In this document: in pieces, positions 1 to 11,267 of the stretch | Layout of the letters: the number at the start of each line of letters is the position of its first letter | Position numbering within the stretch: position 1 is the stretch's first letter | Assembly: GCA_036250195.1 (NCBI GenBank) | Contig: JAVHZZ010000002.1 | Coordinates: 280,508,960-280,572,959, forward strand | Direction: 5' to 3' | Source of the DNA: Mixophyes australis | Lineage: Eukaryota > Chordata > Amphibia > Anura > Limnodynastidae | DNA: 64,000 bases | Notes under the pieces: generated by a model | Databases searched by the model: none | Seen by the model: the letters and a program-made list of their open reading frames with translations, nothing else | What the model was told of the DNA's origin: nothing | Translations under genes and position numbers: made by a program

Positions 1-768
1 CACACAACCTCCCACCCCAAAACAAAAAAAAAAAGGCAGTTGTTGCCAGACCCGGTTTTATATGAGTCTAGCGGCTCCTCCCTTCAGCCACCTCATTCAT
101 ATATAACCTCACGCACCGCGTTACTGCTTTCTAAAGTAGTTACGCAGGGTGTGTATCTTCACCAATGATTCATTTAGATGGAGTAGTCTTAGTTTACATT
201 ATAATTATAAGCCAAATTCTAAAAATATCAACTTAAATTAATAAAGTTATAGACATCAATTAAGGACGCACACATAAAGTTAGTAAGTTTATTTTGTATA
301 TTAAATATTTGAAAGTTTCAAAGAAAAAATTGTCAGCTTAATTAAGATAATATATTTTACTATATATACAAATTTCAATACAAGTATTCTATATTAATAC
401 ATTTATGGTATATACAAAAAAATAATAATTTGAAGTCATCAGTGAGAACCACCTTACCATCTTCGTTTTTGCTTTCATCCCAAAACAAAATTAACCCATA
501 GCTGAAAATCTGTTGGGTACACCAATATTTTCCTCTAAACCACTGGTGGGCAACAGGTGGCCCACTGAGCCTTCTCCTGCAGTCCCTCTCCCCCCCCAAC
601 CAGCTTCTCTAAATCTTATCAGAACAGGGACAGACAAATGCCAAATCACGTGACCTCCACTGCACTGTGCATAGTTGTGTCTGTATTAAAATATATCTTG
701 TATACATCTTGAATATTTTTTAGATAATTTTTTTTCCTGTGCATTTCGTGGTAACTGATGACACCTGG
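1..768. other. AT-rich 3' flank, no gene seen
   Basis: I see no exon or intact mobile element here. The stretch is AT-rich, with an A-run near position 25 and scattered TTTATT motifs (for example 288-293) that read AATAAA on the minus strand. They could serve as distal polyadenylation signals for PPARD, but nothing lets one be preferred. Confidence 0.4.
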
Positions 769-769
769 G

Positions 770-862
770 GGTAAATGTATCAAGCTGCGAGTTTCCAGAG
801 GGTTCAAAAAGATTCTAGTTATCAAACCTGCTGGAAACTTGCAGCTTGATACATTTATCCCC
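770..862. repeat. Short palindromic MITE, GGGGTAAATGTATCAAGC ends
   Basis: The left end reads GGGGTAAATGTATCAAGCTG and the right end is its near-perfect reverse complement, with GTTTCC/GGAAAC extending the stem. The hairpin shape and short length fit a miniature inverted-repeat transposable element. Related ends occur at about 30800 and 60209. The flanks do not give a clean target duplication. Confidence 0.55.
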
Positions 863-961
863 TAGTTTATTCAGCTTTTATCTAGAAGGGCTTCTAGATT
901 GTACATTGTGCAAAACATTTATTTGTCATATAAAACAACTTTAGTAGAGACAGCATAATCT

Positions 962-1127
962 GGGGCATATTCAATTAGGATTCAGGCCTATGATTACACG
1001 AGGCTGCACGTATAAAGTGTCATTACGGTACCGTAACATCACAAATTTCCGTGCGCACCCCTATGGGGTACCGCGACCTGTGCAGCCGCGCATAATCACA
1101 GGCGCGAATCCTAGTTAAATATACCCC
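962..1127. mobile_element. Harbinger-like MITE with TCT target duplication
   Basis: The element starts GGGGCATATTCAATTAGGATTC and ends with the inverted counterpart (GAATCCTAGTTAAATATACCCC). TCT flanks both sides (959-961 and 1128-1130). Inner arms pair as well (ATGATTACACGAGG / CCGCGCATAATCACAGG). GG-rich termini and a 3-bp duplication suggest the PIF/Harbinger superfamily. There is no coding capacity. Confidence 0.6.
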
Positions 1128-1231
1128 TCTGAACTTAAAGCTTGGGACATGACTGCCAAATTAAGCAGTGCCAGAGCAATCATTATACAGGAGTATTGCA
1201 TGAAATCACATGCTGCTTTCTCATGTTATAC

Positions 1232-1586
1232 CATACATGCCAACTCTCCCGGAATGTCCTGGAGACTCCCGAATTTGGGGTTGGTCTCCCGGAATCTCAG
1301 GAGTGCTGGTGATTCACCCGCATCTGCCCACTTCCCTAAATTAGAGCCAGCATGTATGGGCAGAGGGGGGCAGATCTTCGCGATTCTCATCATTTTGGCC
1401 CGCCCCCAATGATGTGATGCTTGTTTGGGGTCTTTTTACCACTGTAAAAAGACCCAAAACAGGCATTATGTCACCAGGGGAGGGGCCAAAATGACGCAAT
1501 TTGTGAAGCCCCGCCCCCTCCACCCATACACCCCTTGTGACCTCCAAGATCTCCCGGACCCGGCCAACATAAGGTTGGCAAGTATG
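1232..1586. mobile_element. CATACTTGCC-family MITE (hAT-like), 8-bp TSD
   Basis: The ends are CATACATGCCAACTCTCCCG and its inverse GGTTGGCAAGTATG. A perfect 8-bp duplication, TGTTATAC, lies at 1224-1231 and 1587-1594. An 8-bp TSD with CA...TG termini is the hAT signature. The interior is GC-rich, with GGGGCGGGG-like blocks and GACGCAATTT. Other members of the family lie at 3851, 13021, 29550 and 30896. It is non-coding. Confidence 0.8.
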
Positions 1587-1639
1587 TGTTATACAATCAC
1601 TTTGTAGAATGTATTTCAATATGTATAACCAAGTGCTAG

Positions 1640-2374
1640 CTGTAAATTAGGAATAAATACATGTTAATTAATGATGGTGTTTCATATCATGTGACACAAT
1701 GACCATTTCTAAAGGTATATTTGGAGATTGGGGTTAAAAACTAATATGAGGAAATATTTCTGAAACATTTTATGGTCATGTAGTTGTTTTAGGCTAATAT
1801 GTATGAGTGAGATCACCAAAGCTTACTTAATGACATCAAATGGTAAAAACATTACCCACAAAAGTTGCTCTTCTAAATCTGGTAAAATGCAGTAATTTAT
1901 ATATCATTTCCACTGCTAAAAGTTGTCAGACATGTAACATGTTAGTTCCCTTTTGCTATTAAGTGAGCCCTTCAAATTTCATTGTTCCTGGGAGTAGAAA
2001 CACCACAGTATTAAAAGTAATTAGGCTGAATGCATTTTTTGTTCATAGTTTTACCTAATAAGCCATCCTCACTGAAGAAGTCAGACACAAGAAGGCAGAC
2101 TCAGATACGTTTTGAGAGCAATTTAAAAGAAAATATATAAGCATCATTAAGTTGTTTACCTAAATATTGGACATTCATGAGTTAGTGTTTGATAGATCAT
2201 AGATCTAAACTGGGCCTAATAAAAAAGAAAACAAATCAACAAGTGCTAGGAAGAAAAATAGTTATGCTAAATTGTTAAGATAGATACTCATGTAAAATAT
2301 TAATCCAAATGTTCCAAATAATCATTTAATGTATTTTAGCAGTTTGGAGTTTAATCTTTAGTGTTTGAGTGTAA
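1640..2374 (-). other. Probable PPARD 3' UTR, unresolved end
   Basis: This AT-rich stretch directly follows the PPARD stop codon on the minus strand and contains no recognisable repeat or reading frame. A minus-strand ATTAAA occurs at 2350-2355, only about 20 bases after the stop, so a very short UTR is possible. A longer one ending further left cannot be excluded. Confidence 0.35.
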
Positions 2375-2622
2375 TCAGTACATGTCTTTGTAGATCTCCT
2401 GTAGAAGTGGATGCAGTGATGCGCTGGATTCTGTACGTTTGATGCTTTGGACAAGTTCAGCATGCTCTGTCACTAGTTGACGCAGATCAGCCATCTTGTG
2501 AAGAAGTTTTGGAAAGAGGAAAAGAGCATCAGGGTGAGATGTCTGCAGATGACACCTGAGAGCACTTAGAATTTTTTCTTGGATGTCTTCTACCTGTGAG
2601 GGGCTCATGAGTCCTGGGCGGT
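2375..2622 (-). CDS. PPARD: PPAR delta, last coding exon (LBD helices to AF-2, stop)
   Basis: This exon encodes the C-terminal part of the ligand-binding domain of a nuclear receptor that dimerises with RXR and activates lipid-oxidation genes. A minus-strand AG acceptor at 2624-2623 precedes AC, which completes the Asp codon begun at the end of the previous exon (CG-D-RPGL). The exon gives about 81 residues. It includes the family-diagnostic [18 protein letters not shown] helix, whose His is one of the ligand-carboxylate contacts in PPARs, and the AF-2 helix ending [10 protein letters not shown], whose Tyr is another. The KDMY ending matches PPAR delta; PPAR gamma ends KDLY and alpha RDMY. 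The stop is TGA at 2377-2375. No frameshift is seen. Residues [20 protein letters not shown] differ from mammalian delta, as expected for a distant vertebrate. Confidence 0.95.
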
Positions 2623-2828
2623 CTAAATGGATAGAGATAAAGGAGAAGAGATAATATTGAGGAGGCTTTATGGAAAATAATAATATAAATAATTGGAGAG
2701 AAATTATTGTATCAACTAAAAATTACAGATTTGAAAACTAAAACAAAAAAGCTAAGTGAAAGAATGATGACTGCAAAATAAAACAGTAAGTGAGCTGGTG
2801 CAATGAGTTATATTGAGGTCATTTGCTT

Positions 2829-3230
2829 ACATACACTAAGAGCCTGATTCATTAACAAATGCAAAACGAAAGTAATGTGCATTTTTTGTTGTTTTTTTAA
2901 ATTAAATAAAATGCACGTACATCGGGCATACGCATGTCTATATTCAACAAAAAGCAGATGCAAAGATATGTATATTGATGAATATGGGTCTGGGTCCGCT
3001 CTGTTCTAATGGACGAATACACTGCAGGATACGTCTAATACATATGTGGAATATAAAGTCACAAAAGAACGCATAGTAAAAAAAAACCTATTGAATTAAT
3101 GTCACCAGGTGCACGTCCAAATCCAGGTATTTGGAACTGCACAGGAATATCAATGTGCACATGCCTTTTATTGGGATGGTGAGTCTGACAAGAAGTGCAT
3201 ATGGTGGAAAGAGTGAAAATGTCACTTTAA
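2829..3230. repeat. Probable decayed GCCTGATTCATTAA-family element
   Basis: The stretch opens with AGAGCCTGATTCATTAACAAATGC, like the ends of the elements at 4681 and 11268. The interior has no open frame and no clear partner end, so the right boundary is only approximate. I see no gene in this part of the intron. Confidence 0.35.
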
Positions 3231-3361
3231 AGTCCATCCTACTCACACTTTAGTACCACCTATTTTATTAATTTACATTTTTATGTTTATATCCTAAAAT
3301 TCTGCACATTTTAGCTTAATTTCTGTTTAAATTAGTCATGACATGTGGAAGCACATCTGGG

Positions 3362-3537
3362 GGTATATGCACTAAACTGCGGGTTTGAAAAAGTGGAGAT
3401 GTTGCCTATAACAAACAATCAAATTCTAGCTGTCATTTTGCAGAATGTACTAAATAAATGATAACTAAAAATGATTGATTGCTATAGGGAACATCTCCAC
3501 TTTGTCAAACCAACAGTTTAGTAAATATACCCACTGG
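3362..3537. repeat. Palindromic MITE (ACTAAACTGCGGGTTTG family)
   Basis: The left arm (GGTATATGCACTAAACTGCGGGTTTGAAAAAGTGGAGATG, described in parts) is matched by an inverted right arm ending AGTTTAGTAAATATACCC. The inner arms contain the inverted pair AATCAAATTCTAGCTG / AAAAATGATTGATTGCTATAG. A second copy lies at 50005-50175. The shape is typical of non-autonomous Harbinger-like MITEs. It is non-coding. Confidence 0.6.
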
Positions 3538-3850
3538 GCTGTTTTTAGAGCATGCATTACTTTTGTGTGTTTCAATGGTTTTATTACATTTGTAGAAATG
3601 TGCATGGTAATGTGCATTCCTGTAAAAGTGGCTTCTTCACATCTCTGATCCAATTTATATGATCTTGCCCACAAAATAATTCTTGTTCTTTTATGAACCT
3701 AGTTTGCACTCAGAAGGCCATTGATCCACACAGCTCCTCCCATCAGCAGATGCAAAAGTTTACACCCCTGCAGACACTGCTGCCACTTTTCTAAATCTTA
3801 CACCTTAGCTGAAGTTCTTTGGTGAACCTTTGAGAGGAGTTAAGCTTGAC

Positions 3851-3990
3851 TATACTTGCCAACTCTCCCGGAATGTCTGGGAGACTCCCGAAATTCGGGG
3901 AGAGCTGGCAAGCCTCCCGCATCCCACAATTGCAGGGCAAAAATGATGAATGAATCGCGTAATTTTGGCCCCGCCTCTGCGACAAAACAG
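3851..3990. mobile_element. Truncated CATACTTGCC-family MITE
   Basis: It begins TATACTTGCCAACTCTCCCGG and continues with the family sequence GGGAGACTCCCG and the ATCGCGTAATTTTGGCCCCGCC block. The family's right-hand end (GGCAAGTATG) is absent, so the copy is truncated at about 3990. Confidence 0.6.
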
Positions 3991-4089
3991 CAAATTTAGA
4001 TCCATGTTATGAAATTGTTGATCAACAAATGACAATTTACATAACATGAATTCATAATAACACAGAAAAAACATAAAATCTTGTTTCAT

Positions 4090-4675
4090 AACAGCTCCTG
4101 CATTTCTGTGCCATATGTCTCTCTTTCCTAGTTTCTTTTTCTCTCCACTATTTCTATAACTTCTGTATCTTTTTCCTGTGCATTTTGCTTTCCCGACACA
4201 TTTTATGTCTCTGTTTAGTTTACGTCCAGTGTGCTCCCTCTCTTGCTAGTGTCATTTTCCTAACCCTGTCTATCTCTTCTGAATTTAATTTTTTTATCTG
4301 TCCATATATTTTTTGTCCGTTCCAATGTCTGTTTTGTAACCCTTTGTTTTTCTATTATGTCCTCCTCAATTTGTGCTATATCTCGCTCTTAATGGAGATG
4401 TGAGGACGGAAGGTTTATTTAAAGAATTATTGTGTCAGTCTGGCATAGTACACTCTGTACCTATCCCTTTTTCTAAACAGGGCCCCAGCGTTCCAAGATC
4501 CAGACAGGTGGAGATGAGCGTAAGGGAAAGCAAGGAAAAGCAACAGGTAGTGAGAGCGTCAATACATGGTACCAGCCACAAGCTGCTTTGCTTGGAAAGG
4601 GGAAAGCTGCGTATACCTAACAATAGTGCACGTAGCATTGCTGATCTATTTGAAAGGGATGGGAAGGGGTTGGAG
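4090..4675 (+). repeat. Fragment of the minisatellite-bearing hAT family
   Basis: The part around 4470-4660 (CAGGGCCCCAGCGTTCC, GATCCAGACAGG, then AACAATAGTGCACGTAGCATTGC) aligns by eye with 14000-14270 and, inverted, with about 39700 in the two long non-autonomous hAT elements. The ends are not visible. The 107-codon open frame here (4373-4696) has no recognisable product. Confidence 0.5.
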
Positions 4676-4680
4676 ACTAG

Positions 4681-5013
4681 GAGCCTGATTCATTAAGGAT
4701 CTTAACTTCAGAAACTTCTTATTTCAGTCTCCTGGACAAAACCATGTTACAATGCAAGGGGTGCAAATTAGTATTCTGTTTTGCACATAAGTTAAATACT
4801 GACTGTTTTTTCATGTAGCACACAAATATCAACTTTAAATTTCAGTGTACAAATAAGCTATCAAGTATTTGTGTGCTACATGAAAAAACAGTCAGAATTT
4901 AACTTATGTGCAAAACAGAATACTAATTTGCACCCCTTGCATTGTAACATGGTTTTCTCCAGGAGACTGAAATAAGAAGTTTCTCAAGTTAAGATCCTTA
5001 ATGAATCAGGCCC
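4681..5013. mobile_element. 333-bp near-perfect palindromic MITE, TAG TSD
   Basis: Two arms of about 148 bp are inverted copies differing at only a few bases, separated by a loop of about 37 bp. The termini read GAGCCTGATTCATTAAGG and GGGCCTGATTCATTAAGG when oriented alike. TAG flanks both sides (4678-4680 and 5014-5016), a 3-bp duplication like that of PIF/Harbinger elements. It sits in the last PPARD intron. Transcribed, it would fold into one long hairpin. Confidence 0.85.
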
Positions 5014-5402
5014 TAGTTTAGCGCTCTCTAAAATTATAGTCTCACCCCTTGCAAACTGGTCATGCCCAATCTAGAGGGAGGGATGCCATGGAAACCCCCC
5101 TCTAGAAATTCTGCGTTTGCACCTTTGAAAATAAAATATAGAAATGGTGGAGGGACTCTGAGAGTAAGGACATAGATGACTGCTGTTAAATGAAGTTGCT
5201 GTGTAATAAAATGGTTACTGTGCTAAATAATGTTATAATCAGTGATTTCTGACTTCACATTTTATCAATTCTAAGGTTACTTAGCACAGAAAAGTCTATT
5301 ATTGTTTAAATGAATATTATAACTAAATAAATGTATAGAGAATAACATATAGTGGAAAAAGTGATATGGCATAACATGATTAAATATTGGGAAGCCTCTA
5401 AC

Positions 5403-5853
5403 CACCACAAAGAATGATAGCAGCTACAAACAGCGCCAGATCATTGTCGTTAAGTTCCAGTGCATTGAACTTCGAGGCAAAGTGGAACTTGGGCTCCATG
5501 ATATGACAGAAGGGAAGACGGAGGCTGTGCAGGAATTCACGAGTGACGAAACCACGGCCTCCAGCCACCAGCAGCCCATCTTTGTTCATAAGTGAGGCCA
5601 GCATACAAAAAATTGCTTCATGGACTCCATATTTTAACAATGTGACCTGATCATTGAGGTAGAGTGTGCTGAAGCCTGGAACACTTTTGGCAAAGTCAGT
5701 AAGTTCACGCACAGTCTCCACAGAAGTGCATTGGCAACGGTAAAAGACATGAACTCCAATCTCTGTTCCTGGAGGGTCTGGTGTTGGCAACTGCTCCCAC
5801 ACTGTTCCTTGTTCAGCCTGCCACAGAGTATCCATGTCATGTATAACAAAAGG
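5403..5853 (-). CDS. PPARD: PPAR delta, main ligand-binding-domain exon
   Basis: This 451-bp exon encodes about 150 residues, from [15 protein letters not shown] to AAIILCG. The acceptor is AG at 5855-5854 and the donor is GT at 5402-5401, leaving one G of the Asp codon. The length and phases fit the equivalent exon of PPAR genes. Delta-type residues are clear: [32 protein letters not shown] (His, where alpha has Tyr) and DLALF. The pocket motif reads CQCTS; the last residue is Ser as in alpha and gamma, whereas mammalian delta has Thr. Other differences are [29 protein letters not shown] and two Asn residues in LELNDND. The exon is intact. Assignment to delta is firm from the block of delta-specific residues, although no alignment could be run. 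Confidence 0.96.
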
Positions 5854-6069
5854 CTAAGGAAAAAGCAGGATGCAGTAGATATGTTATTAAGAAATTGCTG
5901 TCACTATTGAGTGTTAGTAAAATGTTTTCTCATTTACTTTGAGTTTGCTCAATAGTTAAGTTTCAATTACTACTATTTTATATATTTAGTAAGCGTAAAA
6001 TTGTCTTCTTATGCTGGGTGATTTAGTTAATTTTTTGCCTGCTATCTCTTTAATGCAACATTGCATCAA

Positions 6070-6660
6070 GTGTGTTTCCCAAACCGTTTATATTAAAATT
6101 CCCTCCAATACAGTTTTCTGACACCACTGGACAGCAAAACCGCCACTGTCCCTGCCGCCACCGGATGTATTTTGCTTACTTCCTCTTTTGGTCTCGCCCA
6201 GTGGACGTTGTCCACCCACTGTTAAGGACACTCATTTTATCTTGTCTTCTCTCACTTCTGCTCCATTTCTAGTTTCCCCAACTTTATCTGCTTGCACTCA
6301 GACCATAACCACCTTTCCTTCACTCTCACTTTGCTTCATGGTTCACTCTCCCTACCCAAATCCACACGCACTGGGCAGCACCTAAATGCTCTTTTCCCGA
6401 TCTCAGTGGCTTCACATCTTCAGTGAAACCTCTCTCTCCTATAACTACCCTGACTTTCCCTATTCTAGCTGCCTCTTTGTACAATAGCATGCTCACTTCA
6501 GCGCTAGAGCAAGCAGATTCAGGCAGCACAGTCTTCTGTTATCCAAACCTCAATCTCAGCGTCACTGGAGTAAAATCGCACTTCAAAATCAATTTCATTC
6601 TCTATAAATTCAACATTTCATTACAGAACACTTGCTAAGCAAAAACACATAAGTTCTCTA
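6070..6660 (+). pseudogene. Possible decayed LINE endonuclease fragment
   Basis: This C/T-rich stretch translates in part to SDHNHLSFTLTL, resembling the final Asp-His block of an L2-type endonuclease (compare SDHHLLFFSL in the element at 53-56 kb). Composition and strand match that element. Frames are broken throughout and no other endonuclease block is readable, so this is a weak call. It could be unrelated pyrimidine-rich DNA. Confidence 0.3.
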
Positions 6661-7289
6661 ATATCCATTTAGACTTCTTGTTTTCACTGTAGCAGGGGAT
6701 TATAGTGGTAATCAGCTAAAGCTGTCTGGCACAGTGGCTGCCCATTTCTTAATATTTATTAACAACAGCATCTAGGGTCTGAGTTGAGGTAACTGTCAAT
6801 TGTTTGCAGTTTTCCACTAGTCAGCTATGTGTGTTTTTCTGCAAGTGACTGACATTTACCTATGCTCAGTCCACTGATGCTGCCAATTCATTCATATTAA
6901 ATTAAATTGATTGTTATTTTATATTATTATTATTATTGACAACAACAGCTATCAGACAGCGTAAACCGAAGTTCTCACCGCAACCATATATATTTCTAAT
7001 AATTCAGCAGCACACCATGCAGTTACTCATGGTATTTCAAGTCAAACTTATCAGTTTGTTTGGTGTCTAGCACTACTACAAGATAGAATTTAAAAAACAA
7101 TTTGACGTTTGCTACATTGTAATTGAAAAAATGCTTTCTAATCAGTAGTTAGTAAAACATTAATATTTGTTGATATATTAAATTAACAATTGAATTGATT
7201 ATTCACGTAAATAACTTATACATTGCCTACTATACATTAGTTAGTAGTTTCACTCTTTTTTTCTGTTATTAATTACATTTTACCCTTAC

Positions 7290-7486
7290 CGAAGTGCTAC
7301 TCCTGCCAGTCAAAATGTCCCGTGCTCTTTTCTTTGTCATGTTGAATGCACTCATATAAGCAGAGTGGATTTGCTGGGAAAGAGTCACCAGATCAGACAC
7401 TGGAGAATCTATGCTTCCTGAATCCCCTGTTGTGGCCTGTACCAGGCGCCTTCTCTCCGCTTCTGGCATTCTACCAAATCTAATTG
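7290..7486 (-). CDS. PPARD: PPAR delta, hinge exon
   Basis: This 197-bp exon lies between AG at 7488-7487 and the donor GTAAGG at 7289-7284. It takes one G from the previous exon to give AIRFGRMPEAERRRLV, the conserved start of the PPAR hinge, and closes with NMTKKRARDILTG followed by SSTS. It links the DNA-binding domain to the ligand-binding domain and holds the basic KKRAR cluster. Two bases plus 65 codons keep the frame. The middle (QATTGDSGSIDSPVSDLVTLSQQI) is poorly conserved, as usual for hinges. The exon is intact, with 11 to 15 kb of transposon-filled intron upstream of the following zinc-finger exons. Confidence 0.94.
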
Positions 7487-7669
7487 CTGAAATTGTTTAA
7501 GGTAAAGAGGTATGTAGTATAATTAGGAAAGCATTCAGGCGTAAATATATATTTTAACCAAATATGAATGTGACTTCAGTACCTTTTTAATAAAAAGAAA
7601 CAACACAGTTGTAACACTGCATTATATAATATGCCGAATTAAAATTTTATAGATTTATAGAGTATCATA

Positions 7670-9191
7670 CAAACGGGTGAAATAAGTATTGAACACATCA
7701 ACATTTTTCTCAGTAAATATATATATAATTTGGATATTGTAATGAAATTTACACCAAATGTCAGCAACAACCCTTGCAATCCACACATGCAAAGAAGTCA
7801 AACCATAGATGTCCATAATTTAAGTTTTGTGTAATAATGTAAAATGACACAGGGAAAAAGTATTGAACACATAAAGAAAGGGAGGTGCAAAAAGGCATGG
7901 ACACCAGCTGAAATCTATCAGTAATGAGAAAGCAATCCTGCCAGCTGGTTCAGCCACAACTGATGGCCTATAAAAAGGTGTCTCATTACAAAGGTGTCAC
8001 ACAAAAAACATCTCATGATGAGCAAAATCAAAGAGCTCTCTCAAGACCTTCGGTACCTTATTGTTGCAAAACATACTGATGGTATTGGTTACAGAAGGAT
8101 CGCTAAACTGCTGAATGTTCCAGTGAGCACTGTCGGGGCCATAATCTGGAAGTGGAAAGAACCTCGCAAGATTTCTGACAGAGGAATGAAAAAAATTATC
8201 AGAAGGGTTGTCCAAGAACCAAGGACCTGGTGGATAGCTTCAGAAAGACCTGGAATAAGCAGGTACAATTATTTAAAAGAAAACATTAAGTAATGCACTC
8301 AACCACCATGGCCTGTATGCACGCTCACTATGCAAGACTCCTTTGCTGAAGAAAAAACATGTTGAAGCTCGTTTAAAGTTCGCTGCACAACATGTGAAAT
8401 ACTGGGCGAATATAGTGTGGTCAGATAAGAGCAAAATTTAACTCTTTGGATGCCATGATACACACCATGTTTGGGAGGATAAATGGCACTGCACATCACC
8501 CCAAAAACACTATACCAACAGTGAAGTTTGAAGGTGGGAACATCATGGTGTAGGGCTGTTTTTATGCACACAGTACTGGCATACTGCATATGATTGAAGG
8601 AAGGATGAATGGAAAAATGGACAGAGTCATTCTTGATAAAAATCTGTTGCCATCTACCAGGATGCTAAAGATGAAACGAGGGTGGACAGTTCAGCAAGAC
8701 AATGATCCCAAACACACAGCCAAGGACACTCTCAATTGGTTTCAGGGAAAGAAAATAAAGTTGCTAGAATGGCCCATCCAATCACCTGACTTGAATCCAG
8801 TTGAAAATCTATGGAACGAACTAAAGATCAGAGTTCATAGAAGAAGCCCACAAAAGCGTCAAGATTTGAAGACTATTTGTGTTGAAGAATGGGGTAAAAT
8901 CACATCTGAGCAATGCGTGCGCCTAGTTTCTCCATACAGGAGGCGTCTTGAAGCTGTCATTACCAACAAAGGTTTTTGTACAAAGTATTAAATAAATTTC
9001 AGGAAGCGTGTTCAATACTTTTTCCCTATGTCATTTCACATTATTAAAGAAAACTTAATTTATGGACATCTATGGTTTGATTTCTTTGCATGTGTGGATT
9101 GCAAAGGTTGTTGCTGACAATTTCATTACAATAGCCACATTAAATATATATTTACTGAGAAAAATGTTGATGTGTCTTATTTCACCCACTG
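7670..9191 (+). mobile_element. Tc1/mariner transposon with long terminal inverted repeats
   Basis: Termini CAAACGGGTGAAATAAG and, inverted, CAGTGGGTGAAATAAG are flanked by TA at 7668-7669 and 9192-9193, the Tc1/mariner target. The inverted repeats extend about 200 bp, including TATTGAACACATCAACATTTTTCTCAG and the block around CATAGATGTCCATAA. A single transposase pseudogene lies between them on the plus strand. The element sits in the PPARD intron between the zinc-finger-2 and hinge exons, opposite to the direction of the gene. Confidence 0.9.
7994..8991 (+). pseudogene. Tc1-like transposase, frameshifted
   Basis: The transposase would cut and paste the surrounding element at TA sites. The N-terminal part (8018-8293) holds the paired-like DNA-binding helix-turn-helix, with GYRRIAKLLNVPVSTVG. 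The middle carries VWSDKSK followed by a stop and then LFGCHDTHHVW, the first catalytic Asp block. The C-terminal part (8590-8991) is in another frame, with [14 protein letters not shown] (second Asp) and [15 protein letters not shown] (the Glu of DD34E). Stops at about 8290 and 8430 and at least one frameshift make it inactive. Catalytic residues D, D and E are still readable. Length without breaks would be about 340 residues, normal for Tc1. Confidence 0.9.
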
Positions 9192-9479
9192 TATGATCAC
9201 AGCCAGTGTTGACTGAAATTGAAAGAGCATCTTTAGGGGTTAAAATAAGTTACTTAAATAAGCAAATACTATTGCCAAGTATCACCAAAAATACTTAGTG
9301 TTATTAATGAATATGCGGAAAACAACATGGAGCATATCTCTTTTTTAGCTGATATGGTCACATAAAACTACTATCTGAAGGCAGATGTTAACTATGTGGT
9401 ATAATTCAAAGTTTCAACAAAACTGCAATACAATACCATTGTGCTTCAGTGTTTTTGAAAAAACAAAATTCTGACCCAA

Positions 9480-11155
9480 ACTGTCTCTCAAATTACTTTC
9501 CCATCTCTCATGCCCTTTCAAGCTTCTACAGAGACTAGCCTACACTCCCCAAACATGTTTCCCTTTCACAAACAACGTATTGGAACCTCTTCAGTCTGGT
9601 TTTCATTCTAAACACTCCACAGAGACTGCACTGACCAAGGTTGTCAATGATTTGATCACTGCTAAAATTAAAGGCCATTACTCTCTTCTAATTCTCCTGG
9701 GTCTCTCTGCTGTATTTGACACTATTGAGCACTCTCTTTTCATACAAACCCTACAATCCCTAGGTCTTGAAGATACTGTCCTATCCTGGTTCTCATCCTA
9801 CCTTTTTAATTGCTCTTTCAGTGTTAATTTCTCTGCATCCACCTCTGCTCGCTTCTTTTATCAGTCAGAGTACCACAACGCTCAGTAAGAGGTCCTCTGC
9901 TTTTCTCTATCTATACCAGTTATCTTGGAAAACTAATCTGCTTTTTTGGATTTCAGTATCATCTCTATGTGGATGATACACATATGTATCTATCCTCTCC
10001 TGATCTCACAACATCTGTGTTGTCCCGTGTTACTGACTGTCTTTCTGCCATTTCATCTTGGATGTCCTCTCAGCAATTCAATCTCAATCTCAATCTTTCT
10101 AAAACAGAGTTAATAATATTCTCACCCACTAACAGAGGCATACCTGACATTTCTATTTCTGTTGACAACATGACCTTAAACCCCACCCCTAAAGCCTAGG
10201 TGTGATCTTTGTCTCGGAACTATCCTTTGTTCCCCACATTGATTCTACATCTAAATTATGTTACATACATCTAAAAAACATTTCCAGAATACGCACATAT
10301 CTTACACAAGACATTGCAAAAACCTTAATTCATGCACTCATCATCTCTCACATTGACTATTGCAATTTCCTCCTTGCTGATCTCTAAACAGACTCAAACC
10401 CCTACGTTCTATTTTGCGTGCAGCGGCCAGATTGATTTTCCTTGCAAATCATTATTCCTCTCCTGAATCACTCTGTCTGTCTCTACACTGGTTGCCTGTT
10501 TCTTACCTAATTCAATATAAAATACTTTTACTAACCTCCAAAGCCATCAACAAAGCTGCACCAACATACATCTTCTAACTTGTCTCAAAATATCTCCCAA
10601 CTCAACAATTACGTGCTGCACAAGATCTGCGTCTCTCATCCACTCACATTACATCCCCACATTCCCGTTTACAAGACTTTTTTCGAGCTGCAGCCACTCT
10701 ATGGAATTCCCTCCCTCACACCATAAGACTTTCTTCTGTTCTACAAACCTTCAAACGTTCTCTGAAAACTCAACTTTTCAGGCAAGCTTATATTATTCCT
10801 CAGCCTCATTCTTAACCTCACTAGATTACCCGATTACCACCAGTTACACAATGCACACAAGACAACAACCCTCTGACAAACATTGCTGTGTGACTGGATC
10901 ATGTAGCATACTAATCTCTTTTTTTTGTTTTGTTTTGTTTTGTTTTAACTTTGCAATCTGGCTGGACCAAAATGCAATATGTAGACTTAACCTCATGTAT
11001 CCAGCTCCCATTGTCCCATAGATTGTAAGCTTGCTTGCAGGGCCTTCTCACCTCTTTGTCTGTTTTACCCAGTTTGTTTATTACTGTATTTGCCCCCAGT
11101 TGTACAGCGCTATGGAATTTGTTGGCACTATATAAATGTTGATGATGCTTCTGCT
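9480..11155 (+). pseudogene. Old L2-type LINE: reverse transcriptase and 3' tail
   Basis: The translation in shifting frames gives [59 protein letters not shown] (the catalytic box, altered from YADD to VDDT), then SHIDYCNFLLADL and LWNSLPHTIRLSS-like pieces. These are in the order of the L2 reverse transcriptase seen intact at 54.9-56.2 kb. The 3' tail (TAGATTGTAAGCTTGC ... TACAGCGCTATGGAATTTG ... TATAAATGTTGATGATG) is the typical L2 end. The copy is 5' truncated and carries many stops and frameshifts. It is much older than the 53-56 kb copy. Confidence 0.85.
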
Positions 11156-11267
11156 TGTGCAATTGAGGTAAAATATAATATAACTATATGAATGGTAGAG
11201 ATTATAAGTTACATATGTTGTATATTGTAAAAAAAAGTATGATATAGTATACATAGTATGCATACTG

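Noticed and set aside
7997..8215. Minus-strand 72-codon frame
   Set aside because: It is the antisense of the Tc1 transposase helix-turn-helix.
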